A stretch of 31,893 nt of DNA, taken from Actinomycetes bacterium. Lineage in GTDB: Bacteria > Actinomycetota > Coriobacteriia > Coriobacteriales > Eggerthellaceae. Under the pieces are notes generated by a model. The model saw only the letters and a list, made by a program, of their open reading frames with translations. It searched no databases and was not told where the DNA came from. Position 1 is the stretch's first letter, and each line of letters opens with the position of its first letter. This document shows positions 22,355-30,810 of this stretch, piece after piece. The translations under genes and the position numbers were made by a program. The stretch spans positions 1 through 31,893 of the forward strand of contig JAEWQO010000015.1 of NCBI GenBank assembly GCA_023460315.1, written 5' to 3'.

Positions 22355-23317
22355 ATGGATACCATCATCACGAAATCACAGGTCGCGGATGCAGTGTACG
22401 CGGCCCTTCCGCAGCTTGCCTGCGTGTTGCCGGCCGATGTGGAAGCTGGCTTGCGTGCCGCCCGCGACGCGGAGGACAATCCCCGGGGGCGTGCGGTGCT
22501 TGACCAGCTGGTGGAAAACGCGCACATCGCCACCGCAGACGGCGTGCCTCTCTGCCAGGACACGGGGACGGTCTGGGTCAGCTTGGAAGTGGGTCCTGAC
22601 GTGCTGGTGCCGGGTGACGTGTTCGCCGCGGTGGACGATGCGGTGGGCCGTGCTTATGCCGAGGCCCATCTGCGCACGTCACTCGTGCGCGATGCCATTC
22701 TTGACCGCACGAACACCGGGGACAACACGCCGGCGTTCTGCGACATCCACCCGGTCGACGAGCCGGGGGCAGCCCGGTTGCACCTCATGCTCAAGGGCGG
22801 CGGATCCGACAATGCCAGCCGGGTGGTGATGCTGGTGCCGGGCGCAGGGAGGCAGGGCATAGTCGACGAGCTCGTGCGCTGCGTGCGGGAAAAGGCGGCC
22901 AATGCCTGCCCGCCGCTCATTCTCGGGGTGGGCATCGGCGCCACCTTTGACAAGGTGGCAGGACTTGCCAAGCGTGCCCTCATGCGTCCCGTGGACGAGC
23001 CGGCATCCGACCCCCGCGTTGCGGCGCTTGAGGCGGAGCTGCTGGCGGCGGTGAACGCGACCGGCATCGGCCCGGGGGGCATCGGAGGCCATACGACGGC
23101 TCTCGCCGTGCGCGTGGTCACCGCACCCTGCCATATTGCCGCCCTGCCCCTTGCCATCAACATGGGATGCTCGGCCATGCGCCGCACCACGGTTTCCCTG
23201 GTCGGTGACGCGGAGCGGCATCCGGGATTTCTCTCTCAGGAACGGGTCGCCGGATATCCGGAGGACGTTGCTTGTCGGGGCGTTCGGCCCGGCGAAGGCG
23301 AGGGGGGTGCGCGATGA
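22355..23317 (+). CDS. Fumarate hydratase class I, alpha subunit
   Basis: This is the iron-sulfur subunit of two-subunit class I fumarase (malate <-> fumarate). The 320-residue product carries the three cluster cysteines at 67 (PLCQDTG), 185 (ACPPLILG) and 272 (NMGCSAMRR), equivalent to Cys105/224/318 of E. coli FumA, and the conserved GIGGHTTAL. The beta subunit gene overlaps its stop by four bases. A tartrate dehydratase (TtdA) is the main alternative; neighbourhood with mdh favours fumarase. It may be translated from a leaderless message. Confidence 0.92.
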   Translation: MDTIITKSQVADAVYAALPQLACVLPADVEAGLRAARDAEDNPRGRAVLDQLVENAHIATADGVPLCQDTGTVWVSLEVGPDVLVPGDVFAAVDDAVGRAYAEAHLRTSLVRDAILDRTNTGDNTPAFCDIHPVDEPGAARLHLMLKGGGSDNASRVVMLVPGAGRQGIVDELVRCVREKAANACPPLILGVGIGATFDKVAGLAKRALMRPVDEPASDPRVAALEAELLAAVNATGIGPGGIGGHTTALAVRVVTAPCHIAALPLAINMGCSAMRRTTVSLVGDAERHPGFLSQERVAGYPEDVACRGVRPGEGEGGAR

Positions 23318-23853
23318 CCGACGCAAAGCGGCTCATGCTTCCGTTCGACCGTCTCCTTCTTGCCACGCTTGAGGCCGGGGATGCCTGCTTGCTCAACGGG
23401 CCGCTGTACACGCTGCGCGATGCGGGACACGCGCGACTCTTGGCCCAGATGGAGGCTGATGGCGGACGCTTGCCGTACGGCCTTGACGGACAGGCTCTTT
23501 TCTACGCCGGTCCCACTCCCTCGGCTGCGGGAAGGCCTTTCGGTGCGGTGGGGCCGACCACGGCGAGCCGCATGGATTTTGCCGCACCGGCGCTTCATCG
23601 CGCAGGTGTTGCCGCCACCGTTGGGAAGGGGCATCGCAGCACCGAGGTGAGGGACGCATGCGTCCAGACGGGTTCCGTTTATTTCGTGGCATGCGGTGGC
23701 GCAGCTGCTTATTTGGCAAAGTGCGTGGCATCATCTGAGACAGTGGCATACGACGACTTGGGAACAGAAGCGCTCCGCCGCATAGAGGTCGTCGACTTTC
23801 CCGTGTTCGTCGGCATCGACACACGGGGCAGCGATCTGTACGACCTCATCTGA
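23314..23853 (+). CDS. Fumarate hydratase class I, beta subunit
   Basis: The 179-residue C-terminal half of class I fumarase has conserved LLNGPLYTLRDAGHARL, GPTTASRMD and GKGHRS. Its ATG overlaps the alpha gene's TGA (ATGA), so the subunits are translated together in near-equal amounts. The frame is open further upstream, but only within the alpha gene, so ATG 23314 is the start. AGGGGGG lies eight bases ahead. Confidence 0.92.
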   Translation: MTDAKRLMLPFDRLLLATLEAGDACLLNGPLYTLRDAGHARLLAQMEADGGRLPYGLDGQALFYAGPTPSAAGRPFGAVGPTTASRMDFAAPALHRAGVAATVGKGHRSTEVRDACVQTGSVYFVACGGAAAYLAKCVASSETVAYDDLGTEALRRIEVVDFPVFVGIDTRGSDLYDLI

Positions 23854-23899
23854 GCACACCGATCCGGTCCTCCTATCGAAAGGGATGCAGGAGATACCT

Positions 23900-24691
23900 G
23901 TGACAGAGGAACTTTCAATAAAACCAACCGTCCAGAAGGGCGTGTTCATCACTTTTGAGGGCGGCGAGGGGGCTGGCAAGTCCACCCATATACGCTTCCT
24001 CTCCGAAGCCCTGCATGCGCAGGGCCGTGAGGTCCTCAGCCTGCGTGAGCCGGGTGGCACCGTCATCGGTGAGCAGCTGCGTGCCGTTTTGCTGGACCCG
24101 GACAATGAGGCCATGTCCGACGAGGCTGAGCTTCTGATATACGAAGCTGCCCGCGCGCAGATCGTCGCCGAGGTCATCAAGCCGGCCCTCGAACGGGGGG
24201 CCGTTGTGCTGTGCGACCGCTTCTTCGACTCGACGGTGGCGTACCAGGTGTATGGGCGCGGCCTCTCGGCTGATTTTGTCGCGCGCGCCAATGCCTTTGC
24301 CTGTCAGGACGTTCGTCCCGACCGCACCATTCTGCTCGTGACGGGGGGAACGGCCGAAACCGGTCTGCGCCGGGCGACGCACAACGATGGCGCGGATCGT
24401 CTCGAGCGGGCGGGCGAGGAGTTTCACACGAGGGTGAATGAGGCGTTCCTGGATATCGCGCGGGAAGATCCCGACCGTATCCGCATCGTGAAGTCCGCTG
24501 ACCGCAAGTCGGTCACGGCCGCCTCGGTGTTCTACGCCCTTTCTGACCTGTTTCCCTGGATGGCGGACGCTTCAACGTGCGGCGAAGGGTTCTTCGCCCC
24601 GCTTGATGCCATCCGCGTTCCGGTCAGCCGTGACGGCGGTCGGGATGGATCCGCTGACCGGGGAAACGTCTCGGGACAGCGAGGGGCGTGA
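23900..24691 (+). CDS. tmk: Thymidylate kinase
   Basis: Phosphorylates dTMP to dTDP. It has P-loop FEGGEGAGKST, the DR(F/Y) motif in LCDRFFDSTVAYQ, LREPGGT binding the substrate, and a lid RATHNDGADRLE. The 263 residues include a tail of about 45 residues beyond the usual ~210 that I do not recognise. The start is GTG 23900, seven bases after GGAG; ATG 23885 in frame is an alternative. The order tmk - holB - ricT is a conserved neighbourhood also known from Bacillus. It links logically to thyX, which supplies dTMP. Confidence 0.93.
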   Translation: MTEELSIKPTVQKGVFITFEGGEGAGKSTHIRFLSEALHAQGREVLSLREPGGTVIGEQLRAVLLDPDNEAMSDEAELLIYEAARAQIVAEVIKPALERGAVVLCDRFFDSTVAYQVYGRGLSADFVARANAFACQDVRPDRTILLVTGGTAETGLRRATHNDGADRLERAGEEFHTRVNEAFLDIAREDPDRIRIVKSADRKSVTAASVFYALSDLFPWMADASTCGEGFFAPLDAIRVPVSRDGGRDGSADRGNVSGQRGA

Positions 24692-24692
24692 C

Positions 24693-25829
24693 GTGCCCGA
24701 TGCCTTTGAGAACATTCTCGGGCAGCCGCAGGTCCGCGATTTCCTGCGCGCAAGCGTTGCGCGCAGCCGCGTGAGCCACGCCTATCTGTTCGTCGGGCCG
24801 GCTGGCTCGAACAAGACGCTTGCTGCGTATGCTTTGGCTCAGGCGGTGCTCTGTCCTCAAGGAGCATCCGGGCCGCGGGGCGGCAGCTGCGGAGCGTGCG
24901 ACGTTTGCGGCCGGGTCATGAGGCGCAAACATCCAGATGTCCGCTATTTCGCGCCCGAAGGTGCCGGCGGATATCTGGTTGACCAGATTCGCGGCATCGT
25001 GGCCGACACGGCGTTGGCGCCTATTCAGGCCGACAAGAAGGTCTACATCCTCGACCGGGTTGACCTTTTGGGTGCGTCTGCGGCGAACGCCTTTCTCAAG
25101 ACGCTCGAAGAGCCGCCGTCCGACGTGGTGATGATCTTGTTGGGACGCACGCGAGAGAGCGTGCTTCCGACCATCGTTTCGCGCTGCCAGGTTGTCCCAT
25201 TCAGGCATATCCCCGCCAGCGAAGCGGCCGGGATTCTTGTGCAGAACACCGGCGTTTCGCTCGAGCGGGCGAAGATGGGCCTGGAGGCCTGCGACGGGTC
25301 CATAACCCGTGCCGTGGAGTTTCTCAAGTCGAACGAGCGCATGGTGTTTCGCTCCCGCGTTTTGGAGGTGCTGGGCTCCCTGCGCCGTGCCGACGACTGG
25401 GATATCGTGGGATTTGCCAGCGATCTTGTGGTGCGGGCAAAAGCGCCGCTTGACGTCGTGCGAGCTTCCCAAGAAGAGGAGCTGGCTGAAAATGCCGACT
25501 TTCTGGCAAAGTCGGCCATTCGGCAGATCGAGGCTCGAAACAAGCGACAGCTGACGGCAAAGACGGTTGAATCTCTACGCCAGCTGACGGCCATCGTCCG
25601 TTCTTGGCTGCGCGACGTCATGGCGGTGTGCGTCGAGACGCCTGAACTGGTGATCAATGTGGACGTGCGGGCTCAGATCGTCGAAGTGGCATCGATGACC
25701 GACGAGGCGCGCGCGGCATCCGCGCTGGGTGCGGTGCGCCGTTGCGACGAGTCCATCGCGTATAATGTATCTCCAGAGACGTGCATCGATGTCCTTCTGT
25801 TTGAAGTCAAGGATGCCCTTTACCGATGA
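24693..25829 (+). CDS. holB: DNA polymerase III subunit delta' (clamp loader)
   Basis: The 378-residue clamp-loader subunit helps open the sliding clamp for loading. It has an AAA+ fold with FENILGQPQV at the start, a P-loop variant GPAGSNKT (35-42) where Asn replaces the usual Gly before Lys, zinc-binding cysteines at 54, 66, 69 and 72, ANAFLKTLEEPP, and the SRC arginine-finger motif. Delta' subunits are often poor ATPases, so the altered P-loop is not alarming. GTG 24693 begins one base after the tmk stop with GAGGGG six bases ahead; earlier in-frame ATGs would overlap tmk by up to 90 bases. Confidence 0.88.
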   Translation: MPDAFENILGQPQVRDFLRASVARSRVSHAYLFVGPAGSNKTLAAYALAQAVLCPQGASGPRGGSCGACDVCGRVMRRKHPDVRYFAPEGAGGYLVDQIRGIVADTALAPIQADKKVYILDRVDLLGASAANAFLKTLEEPPSDVVMILLGRTRESVLPTIVSRCQVVPFRHIPASEAAGILVQNTGVSLERAKMGLEACDGSITRAVEFLKSNERMVFRSRVLEVLGSLRRADDWDIVGFASDLVVRAKAPLDVVRASQEEELAENADFLAKSAIRQIEARNKRQLTAKTVESLRQLTAIVRSWLRDVMAVCVETPELVINVDVRAQIVEVASMTDEARAASALGAVRRCDESIAYNVSPETCIDVLLFEVKDALYR

Positions 25830-25887
25830 CCGCTTCCCTCCCCAGGGGGGCGTGAATGAGCGATAGATGAGATAAGAGAGGTTACCT

Positions 25888-27354
25888 ATGGTACGCATAG
25901 CGCCTGTTAACCTGTACTACAACCCCAAGACGCTGTGGTTTGACGCACGTGACTTGGAAATCAGCAAAGGCGACGCGGTCGTGGTGCTCACGGTTCGTGG
26001 AATGGAGTTTGGACGCGCGGCGGCAGAGGTGTTCGAGGCCGATGAAGCCCAAGTGAAAAAACTGAAGAGTGCGCTCAAGCCGGTGAAACGCCTCGCCACT
26101 GACGACGATGTGGAGAAGGCGGCGGAAATGGAGCGACGGTCGGCGGAGGCCCTGCCCATTTTCAAGGAGATGGCGGCCGAGGCGAGCGAGGACATGCGTC
26201 CGGTGTCGGTGGAATACCTGCTGGACGGTGACAAGGCCGTATTCTATTTCGAGGCCGAGGAGCGGGTCGATTTCCGCGACCTCGTCCGAAAGCTGGCTTC
26301 CCGTTTCCATGTGCGCATCGACATGCGGCAGATCGGCGTGCGCGACGAAGCTCGCATGGTGGGCGGCTTGGGCCACTGCGGGCAGGAATTGTGCTGCAAG
26401 CGCATGGGAGGGGAATTCTGCCCGGTGTCCATCCGCATGGCGAAGGAGCAGGACCTTTCCCTCAACCCTCAGAAAATTTCCGGCGTATGCGGCCGTCTGA
26501 TGTGCTGCCTCCGGTACGAGTACGATGTCTACAAGGATTTCAAGAGCCGTGCTCCGAAACAGAACTCGCAGGTTGAGACGCCGGTCGGATCGGCGAAAGT
26601 CATCGGTTTCGACGTTCCTCGCGAAATCGTGTCGTTGAAGCCTGAAGGGGAGAAACCCGTGAGGGTGCCCCTTGCCGACTTCGATCCCGCCGACGGAGGA
26701 GGCAGGCCGAACCGGGTTGACGCCGAGGCATGGGAGCGCGCGACGGACCAGGATGCGCTTGATCTTGACAGGGAGTCTTCCTTTCTCACCTCGCAATTCA
26801 CGGGCGCCGACAAGTTGGCGGATCCTGCTTCCACCCGAACGGCAAAGGGAAACAAGGGCCAGAAGGGCGATCGGGGAGGTGCCAAGCCTGCGGGCGAAGG
26901 TGCGCGCAAGGCCTCGGCAAACGAGGGCCGAAAGCCGCGCCGCCGCCGCTCGACCAAGGTCGGCGGAAAAGGAGATGCGGCAGAGTCTCCGACAAAGGGA
27001 GAGCGTGCGCAGCGTAGCCAAAACGGAGGAAGCCATCCGCAGAAAAAGAAGCAGGACGGCAAGCGGCATCAGTCGGGCTCGTCGGGAAACGGGTCGGAGA
27101 GACAGCAGGGCCAGCAGAATAAGAAGAAGAGTTCCTCTTCGAGGACCAATCAGGCTCCGCGACCCGGCCAGAAATCGTCTGGCCTGCGTCAGGGGGAGCG
27201 CAATCAGCGTTCTCAGGCTCCTCGGGATCAGGGGGCGACGGGTTCTGCCGGCGTGCCTGGGCAGGGAAGCCATCGCCGCGCGCGCCGCCGCAGCCATAAG
27301 GCGGGCGGTGCGGGACCGTCGGATTCTGCAGGGTCGACCGGCGCACAGGAATAG
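25888..27354 (+). CDS. ricT: PSP1-domain protein RicT (YaaT) with long disordered tail
   Basis: The PSP1 core (about 1-270) carries seven cysteines at 164, 169, 170, 178, 201, 206 and 207 (CGQELCC and CGRLMCC). These match RicT, the iron-sulfur partner of the RicA/F/T complex that adjusts RNase Y activity in Bacillus. Residues 270-488 are a low-complexity tail rich in Lys, Arg, Ser, Gln and Gly that probably binds RNA or is unstructured; the usual family length is about 270-290. It follows holB, as in Bacillus. AGAGAGG lies 6-12 bases before the ATG. Confidence 0.88.
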   Translation: MVRIAPVNLYYNPKTLWFDARDLEISKGDAVVVLTVRGMEFGRAAAEVFEADEAQVKKLKSALKPVKRLATDDDVEKAAEMERRSAEALPIFKEMAAEASEDMRPVSVEYLLDGDKAVFYFEAEERVDFRDLVRKLASRFHVRIDMRQIGVRDEARMVGGLGHCGQELCCKRMGGEFCPVSIRMAKEQDLSLNPQKISGVCGRLMCCLRYEYDVYKDFKSRAPKQNSQVETPVGSAKVIGFDVPREIVSLKPEGEKPVRVPLADFDPADGGGRPNRVDAEAWERATDQDALDLDRESSFLTSQFTGADKLADPASTRTAKGNKGQKGDRGGAKPAGEGARKASANEGRKPRRRRSTKVGGKGDAAESPTKGERAQRSQNGGSHPQKKKQDGKRHQSGSSGNGSERQQGQQNKKKSSSSRTNQAPRPGQKSSGLRQGERNQRSQAPRDQGATGSAGVPGQGSHRRARRRSHKAGGAGPSDSAGSTGAQE

Positions 27355-27369
27355 CGGAAGAGGGCATCG

Positions 27370-28821
27370 ATGGACATAGAATACGAGCTTCTGACCGATC
27401 TGTACCAATTGACCATGGCGCAGGGCTATTGGGAGAACGGCAAAGACGACGAGGCCTGTTTCCATATGTATTTCCGCGATTATCCGTTCGAGGGCGGCTA
27501 TGCGGTCGCGTGCGGCATGAGCCAGCTTGCCGACCTCGTCGACGGCTTCCGGTTCACCGATGACGACCGCGCCTACCTTGCCTCGCTTCCCGCTCCGGGC
27601 GGCGGCTTGCTGTTCAAGCGTGAGTTTCTTGACACCCTGGCTGATTTTTCCCTGACGGTGGACATCGATGCCGTCACGGAGGGCACCGTCGTCTTTCCCC
27701 ACGAACCGCTCGTGCGGGTAACGGGACCCATCATGCAGTGCCAGCTGATCGAGACGGCGCTGCTCAATTGTGTGAACTTTCAGACCCTCATCGCAACGAA
27801 GGCCGCCCGTGTGTGCTTCGCGGCTCAGGCGCCCGTGGCCGAGTTTGGGCTGCGTCGCGCACAGGGGGCCGGCGGCGGGCTGTGGGCCAGCCGTGCGGCC
27901 GTCGTCGGCGGCTGCGCCTCGACGTCGAACGTTCTGGCGGGCAAACTGTTCGGCGTTCCGGTGTCGGGCACCCATGCACATTCGTGGGTCATGTCGTTTC
28001 CCGACGAGCTTTCCTCGTTCCGTGCCTATGCGTCGGCGTTTCCAAAAAACTGCGTCCTGCTGGTGGACACCTACGACGTGAAACAAGGCATCGAACATGC
28101 CATCACGGTGGGTCTTGAGATGCGGGAGCGGGGAGAGCGCTTGGCGGGCATCCGCATCGATTCGGGAGACTTGGCATGGCTGACGAAAATGGCGCGTGCC
28201 AAGTTGGATGCCGCCGGGCTTTCCGATTGCGGCATCGTGCTGTCAAACGACCTTGACGAGCGCACAATCCAGTCGATTCGCGACGAAGGCGCCCAAGTCG
28301 CATCGTGGGGCGTGGGAACGAAGCTCGCATGCGCCTACGACCAGCCGACGTTGGGGGGAGTCTATAAGCTTTCGGCGACGCGGCCCGTGGGCGCGAGCGA
28401 ATGGGAGGACCGTCTCAAGATATCCGAGTCGGCGGCCAAGCTGACGGTTCCGGGCGTGCTCGACGTGCGCCGCTACTTCCATGATGACGGCCGCGTGGCG
28501 GGAGACATGGTGTTTGACGTGAACCGGGGCATCCAGCCGCGGGAAGTCATTGTCGATCCGGGCGATGACCTGCGGCAGAAGCAGCTTCGGGGGAAGCGAA
28601 GCGAAACGTTGCTGCATCCGCTTGCGCGTTCGGGCAAAACCGTTCTCTCCGACGGACAGCGGGATGCTCTTGCGGCACAGGCGCGGGCCCGGAAGGGGCT
28701 GGCCACGCTCGATGAGAGCCAGAAACGCATGCTCAATCCGCATACGTATCCGGTCGGTCTCGAATATGGTCTTTTTGAGCGTCGGCGCGATTTGGTTGTG
28801 CAGCTGCGTGGCATCGCGTAG
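27370..28821 (+). CDS. pncB: Nicotinate phosphoribosyltransferase
   Basis: Converts nicotinate and PRPP to nicotinate mononucleotide, the first step of the Preiss-Handler NAD salvage route. The 483-residue protein starts with LLTDLYQLTMAQGYW, has GLRRAQG, GTSNV-like ASTSNVLAG, and the phosphohistidine motif GTHAHSWVM (200-208), then RIDSGDL and GVGTKL. All are typical of class II-type NAPRTases. It is 15 bp after ricT with weak spacing, so probably the same transcript. Confidence 0.93.
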   Translation: MDIEYELLTDLYQLTMAQGYWENGKDDEACFHMYFRDYPFEGGYAVACGMSQLADLVDGFRFTDDDRAYLASLPAPGGGLLFKREFLDTLADFSLTVDIDAVTEGTVVFPHEPLVRVTGPIMQCQLIETALLNCVNFQTLIATKAARVCFAAQAPVAEFGLRRAQGAGGGLWASRAAVVGGCASTSNVLAGKLFGVPVSGTHAHSWVMSFPDELSSFRAYASAFPKNCVLLVDTYDVKQGIEHAITVGLEMRERGERLAGIRIDSGDLAWLTKMARAKLDAAGLSDCGIVLSNDLDERTIQSIRDEGAQVASWGVGTKLACAYDQPTLGGVYKLSATRPVGASEWEDRLKISESAAKLTVPGVLDVRRYFHDDGRVAGDMVFDVNRGIQPREVIVDPGDDLRQKQLRGKRSETLLHPLARSGKTVLSDGQRDALAAQARARKGLATLDESQKRMLNPHTYPVGLEYGLFERRRDLVVQLRGIA

Positions 28822-28884
28822 TTTGGTAATGAGAAGCAGCAGGGAAAAAGGGTGCCTTACCGTGCCCCAAGTTGGAAGGACGTC

Positions 28885-29787
28885 ATGATAAAGATAGTTA
28901 CCGATTCGGTTGCGTCTATTCCCGCTTCCGTTGCGCGTAAGGCCGGAATAGACATCATCACGCTCTACGTGAACCGTGATGGCGTCGAGCACGCTGATGC
29001 CGAGATGGATCTTGACGCGTTCTATGCTGACATTTATGCCATGGTTGACAACATCCCTCTATCGAGCCAGCCATCTCAGCACACGTTTGAAGAGATATTC
29101 GAGAAAGCTGCGCAAGCGGGCGATCAAGTGCTGGGCATCTTCATCTCTTCCGGCTTGTCGGGCACCTGCGAGGGGGCTCTGCGGGCGGCGCGAGCCGTGA
29201 AGGCGCGCAACATCGACTTTGAATACCGCATCATCGATTCTGCTTCGTGCGGCTATGACGAGGCGTGGCCGGTGTTCGATGCCGTGCGTGCGCGCGACGG
29301 CGGCGCCGATCTCGACGGCTGTGCCCAGGCGGTGCTCGAAGGCATTGAGTCGACGCGTTTTCTGTTCACTCCCGAGACGCTGACCTTCCTTCAGAAGGGC
29401 GGAAGGATAGGAGCTGCGGCGGCGTTGGTCGGCAACCTGATCAACCTGTCGCCCGTGCTGAGCGTCGTCGACGGATTGGCTACTCCCATCGCCAAGGTGC
29501 GCACGCGCAAGAAGGCGCTCGACAAGATGGTCGCGCTATTCAGGGACGACATCGAGAAGCTTGGTCTGAAGAATGTCGTCGTCCATTACATCGGAGACAA
29601 GGCTCCTGCGGTGGCTTGGGCGCGCGATGTCATTGAGCCGCTTATTGGAAGGACGGTTGACGTGCTGCCGGTCAGCCCGGTCATCGGCCTTCATGTCGGG
29701 CCTGCCGTCGGGCTTGCCTACGAGTGCGCCCAAGCTCTGGCGGGCAAGCTGATGACGCCAGTCCAAACCCGTCTGAGCACGTCATAG
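28885..29787 (+). CDS. DegV family fatty-acid-binding protein (first copy)
   Basis: The 300-residue protein begins MIKIVTDSVASIP, has FISSGLSGTCEGA with the fatty-acid-contacting serine, LTFLQKGGRIGAAAALVGNLINLSPVLSV, and PVIGLHVGPAVGL at the end, a full DegV signature. DegV (FakB-like) proteins bind long-chain fatty acids for phosphorylation by FakA; no fakA is in the window. The start is ATG 28885, five bases after GGAAGGA. A second DegV gene follows 63 bp downstream. Confidence 0.92.
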   Translation: MIKIVTDSVASIPASVARKAGIDIITLYVNRDGVEHADAEMDLDAFYADIYAMVDNIPLSSQPSQHTFEEIFEKAAQAGDQVLGIFISSGLSGTCEGALRAARAVKARNIDFEYRIIDSASCGYDEAWPVFDAVRARDGGADLDGCAQAVLEGIESTRFLFTPETLTFLQKGGRIGAAAALVGNLINLSPVLSVVDGLATPIAKVRTRKKALDKMVALFRDDIEKLGLKNVVVHYIGDKAPAVAWARDVIEPLIGRTVDVLPVSPVIGLHVGPAVGLAYECAQALAGKLMTPVQTRLSTS

Positions 29788-29798
29788 CATAGTCCGGA

Positions 29799-29820
29799 TC
29801 CCGCCGGCAGACCGGCGGGA
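29799..29820 (+). terminator. Hairpin between the two degV genes
   Basis: A perfect 9-bp stem (29799-29807 with 29812-29820; CCCGCCGG/CCGGCGGG) has a 4-base loop. There is no T run. It may partly separate the expression of the two paralogues. Confidence 0.5.
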
Positions 29821-29850
29821 CATTCACATCAGATGGAGGAAACGAAATCC

Positions 29851-30780
29851 ATGCAGCCAAGATGCAACCTTATCATAGACTCCTGTTGCGACCTGCCTTC
29901 TGAAGTCGTGAGGAGGGATGGGGTCAAGCTCATCGAGTTTCCGTACGTCCTGAGCGATGGCGAGCATTCTGACGACCTCTATCAATCGACGACGGCACGC
30001 GACTTCTATCAGGCCATGAGAAACGGCGAAGAGCCAACCACCGCCCAGGTTCCGATGGCTGTCTACCGTACTGCGTTTGAGGATGCGGTGGAAAGCGGTG
30101 TTCCCACCGTGTGTCTGAGCTTCTCGAGCGGCCTGTCGGGCAGCTACGATGTGGCTGCCCTCATGCATGATCGCGTGCTCGCTGACCATCCGGGTGCCGA
30201 GCTTCACCTCGTTGACACCGGGCTGGCTTCGGTTGCCGAGGCGTTGCTGGTGTATGAGGCCATGAACCAACGCGACAAGGGCATGACGGCGACGGAGCTC
30301 GTCCATTGGGCTGAAGAGGCCCGGTGGTTCGTGAATGCGGAATTCATGGTCGACGATCTGGAAGCGCTGCGCCGCGGGGGGCGGATACCTTCTTCCGTAG
30401 CCTATGCTGGCTCGAAGTTGGATGTGAAGCCTCTGCTTTCGTTCGCTCTTGATGGCACTCTTTCCCTGACCGGTGTTGCACGCGGCCGTAAAAAAGGCAT
30501 CCGCCAGCTTGCCGACTACTACGAGAAGCGCGCTGCCGACACGGGTCCGGGATCGTGCGTGGTCATTGCCGGAGCGGACTGCCCGAAAGACGTCGAGCGA
30601 TTGAAGGATGCGCTTTCGAAGCTCGACGACAGCATCCTGTTTCTTGAGAGCAGTATCGGGCCCACGATCGGCAGCCATGTTGGCCCCGACATGATAGCGG
30701 TTGTGTTCTGGGGTCGTGATCGGCGGGATGAGATGTCGGTTGCGGACCGCATCGCAAAGACGGTCAAGGGAATCAACTAG
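29851..30780 (+). CDS. DegV family fatty-acid-binding protein (second copy)
   Basis: The 309-residue paralogue has RCNLIIDSCCDLPSEV, FSSGLSGSYDVA, LRRGGRIPSSVAYAGSKLDVKPLLSF and GPTIGSHVGPDMIAVVFW. The Cys-Cys after the first strand replaces the usual Ser, so lipid selectivity may differ from the first copy. The start is ATG 29851 with GGAGGA ten bases upstream; ATG 29833 reads through that site and is less likely. The two copies diverge widely, suggesting an old duplication rather than a recent one. Confidence 0.92.
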   Translation: MQPRCNLIIDSCCDLPSEVVRRDGVKLIEFPYVLSDGEHSDDLYQSTTARDFYQAMRNGEEPTTAQVPMAVYRTAFEDAVESGVPTVCLSFSSGLSGSYDVAALMHDRVLADHPGAELHLVDTGLASVAEALLVYEAMNQRDKGMTATELVHWAEEARWFVNAEFMVDDLEALRRGGRIPSSVAYAGSKLDVKPLLSFALDGTLSLTGVARGRKKGIRQLADYYEKRAADTGPGSCVVIAGADCPKDVERLKDALSKLDDSILFLESSIGPTIGSHVGPDMIAVVFWGRDRRDEMSVADRIAKTVKGIN

Positions 30781-30810
30781 TCGTTGAAGCAGTGAGAAAG
30801 GTATCCGCAC

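Noticed and set aside
25882..28098. 738-codon open frame on the minus strand
   Set aside because: It runs opposite ricT and pncB, both strong family matches. Its product is Arg/Leu-rich with no recognisable domain.
28885..30780. Recent tandem duplication of degV
   Set aside because: The two proteins share only family motifs and differ widely elsewhere, so this is an old or independent pairing.
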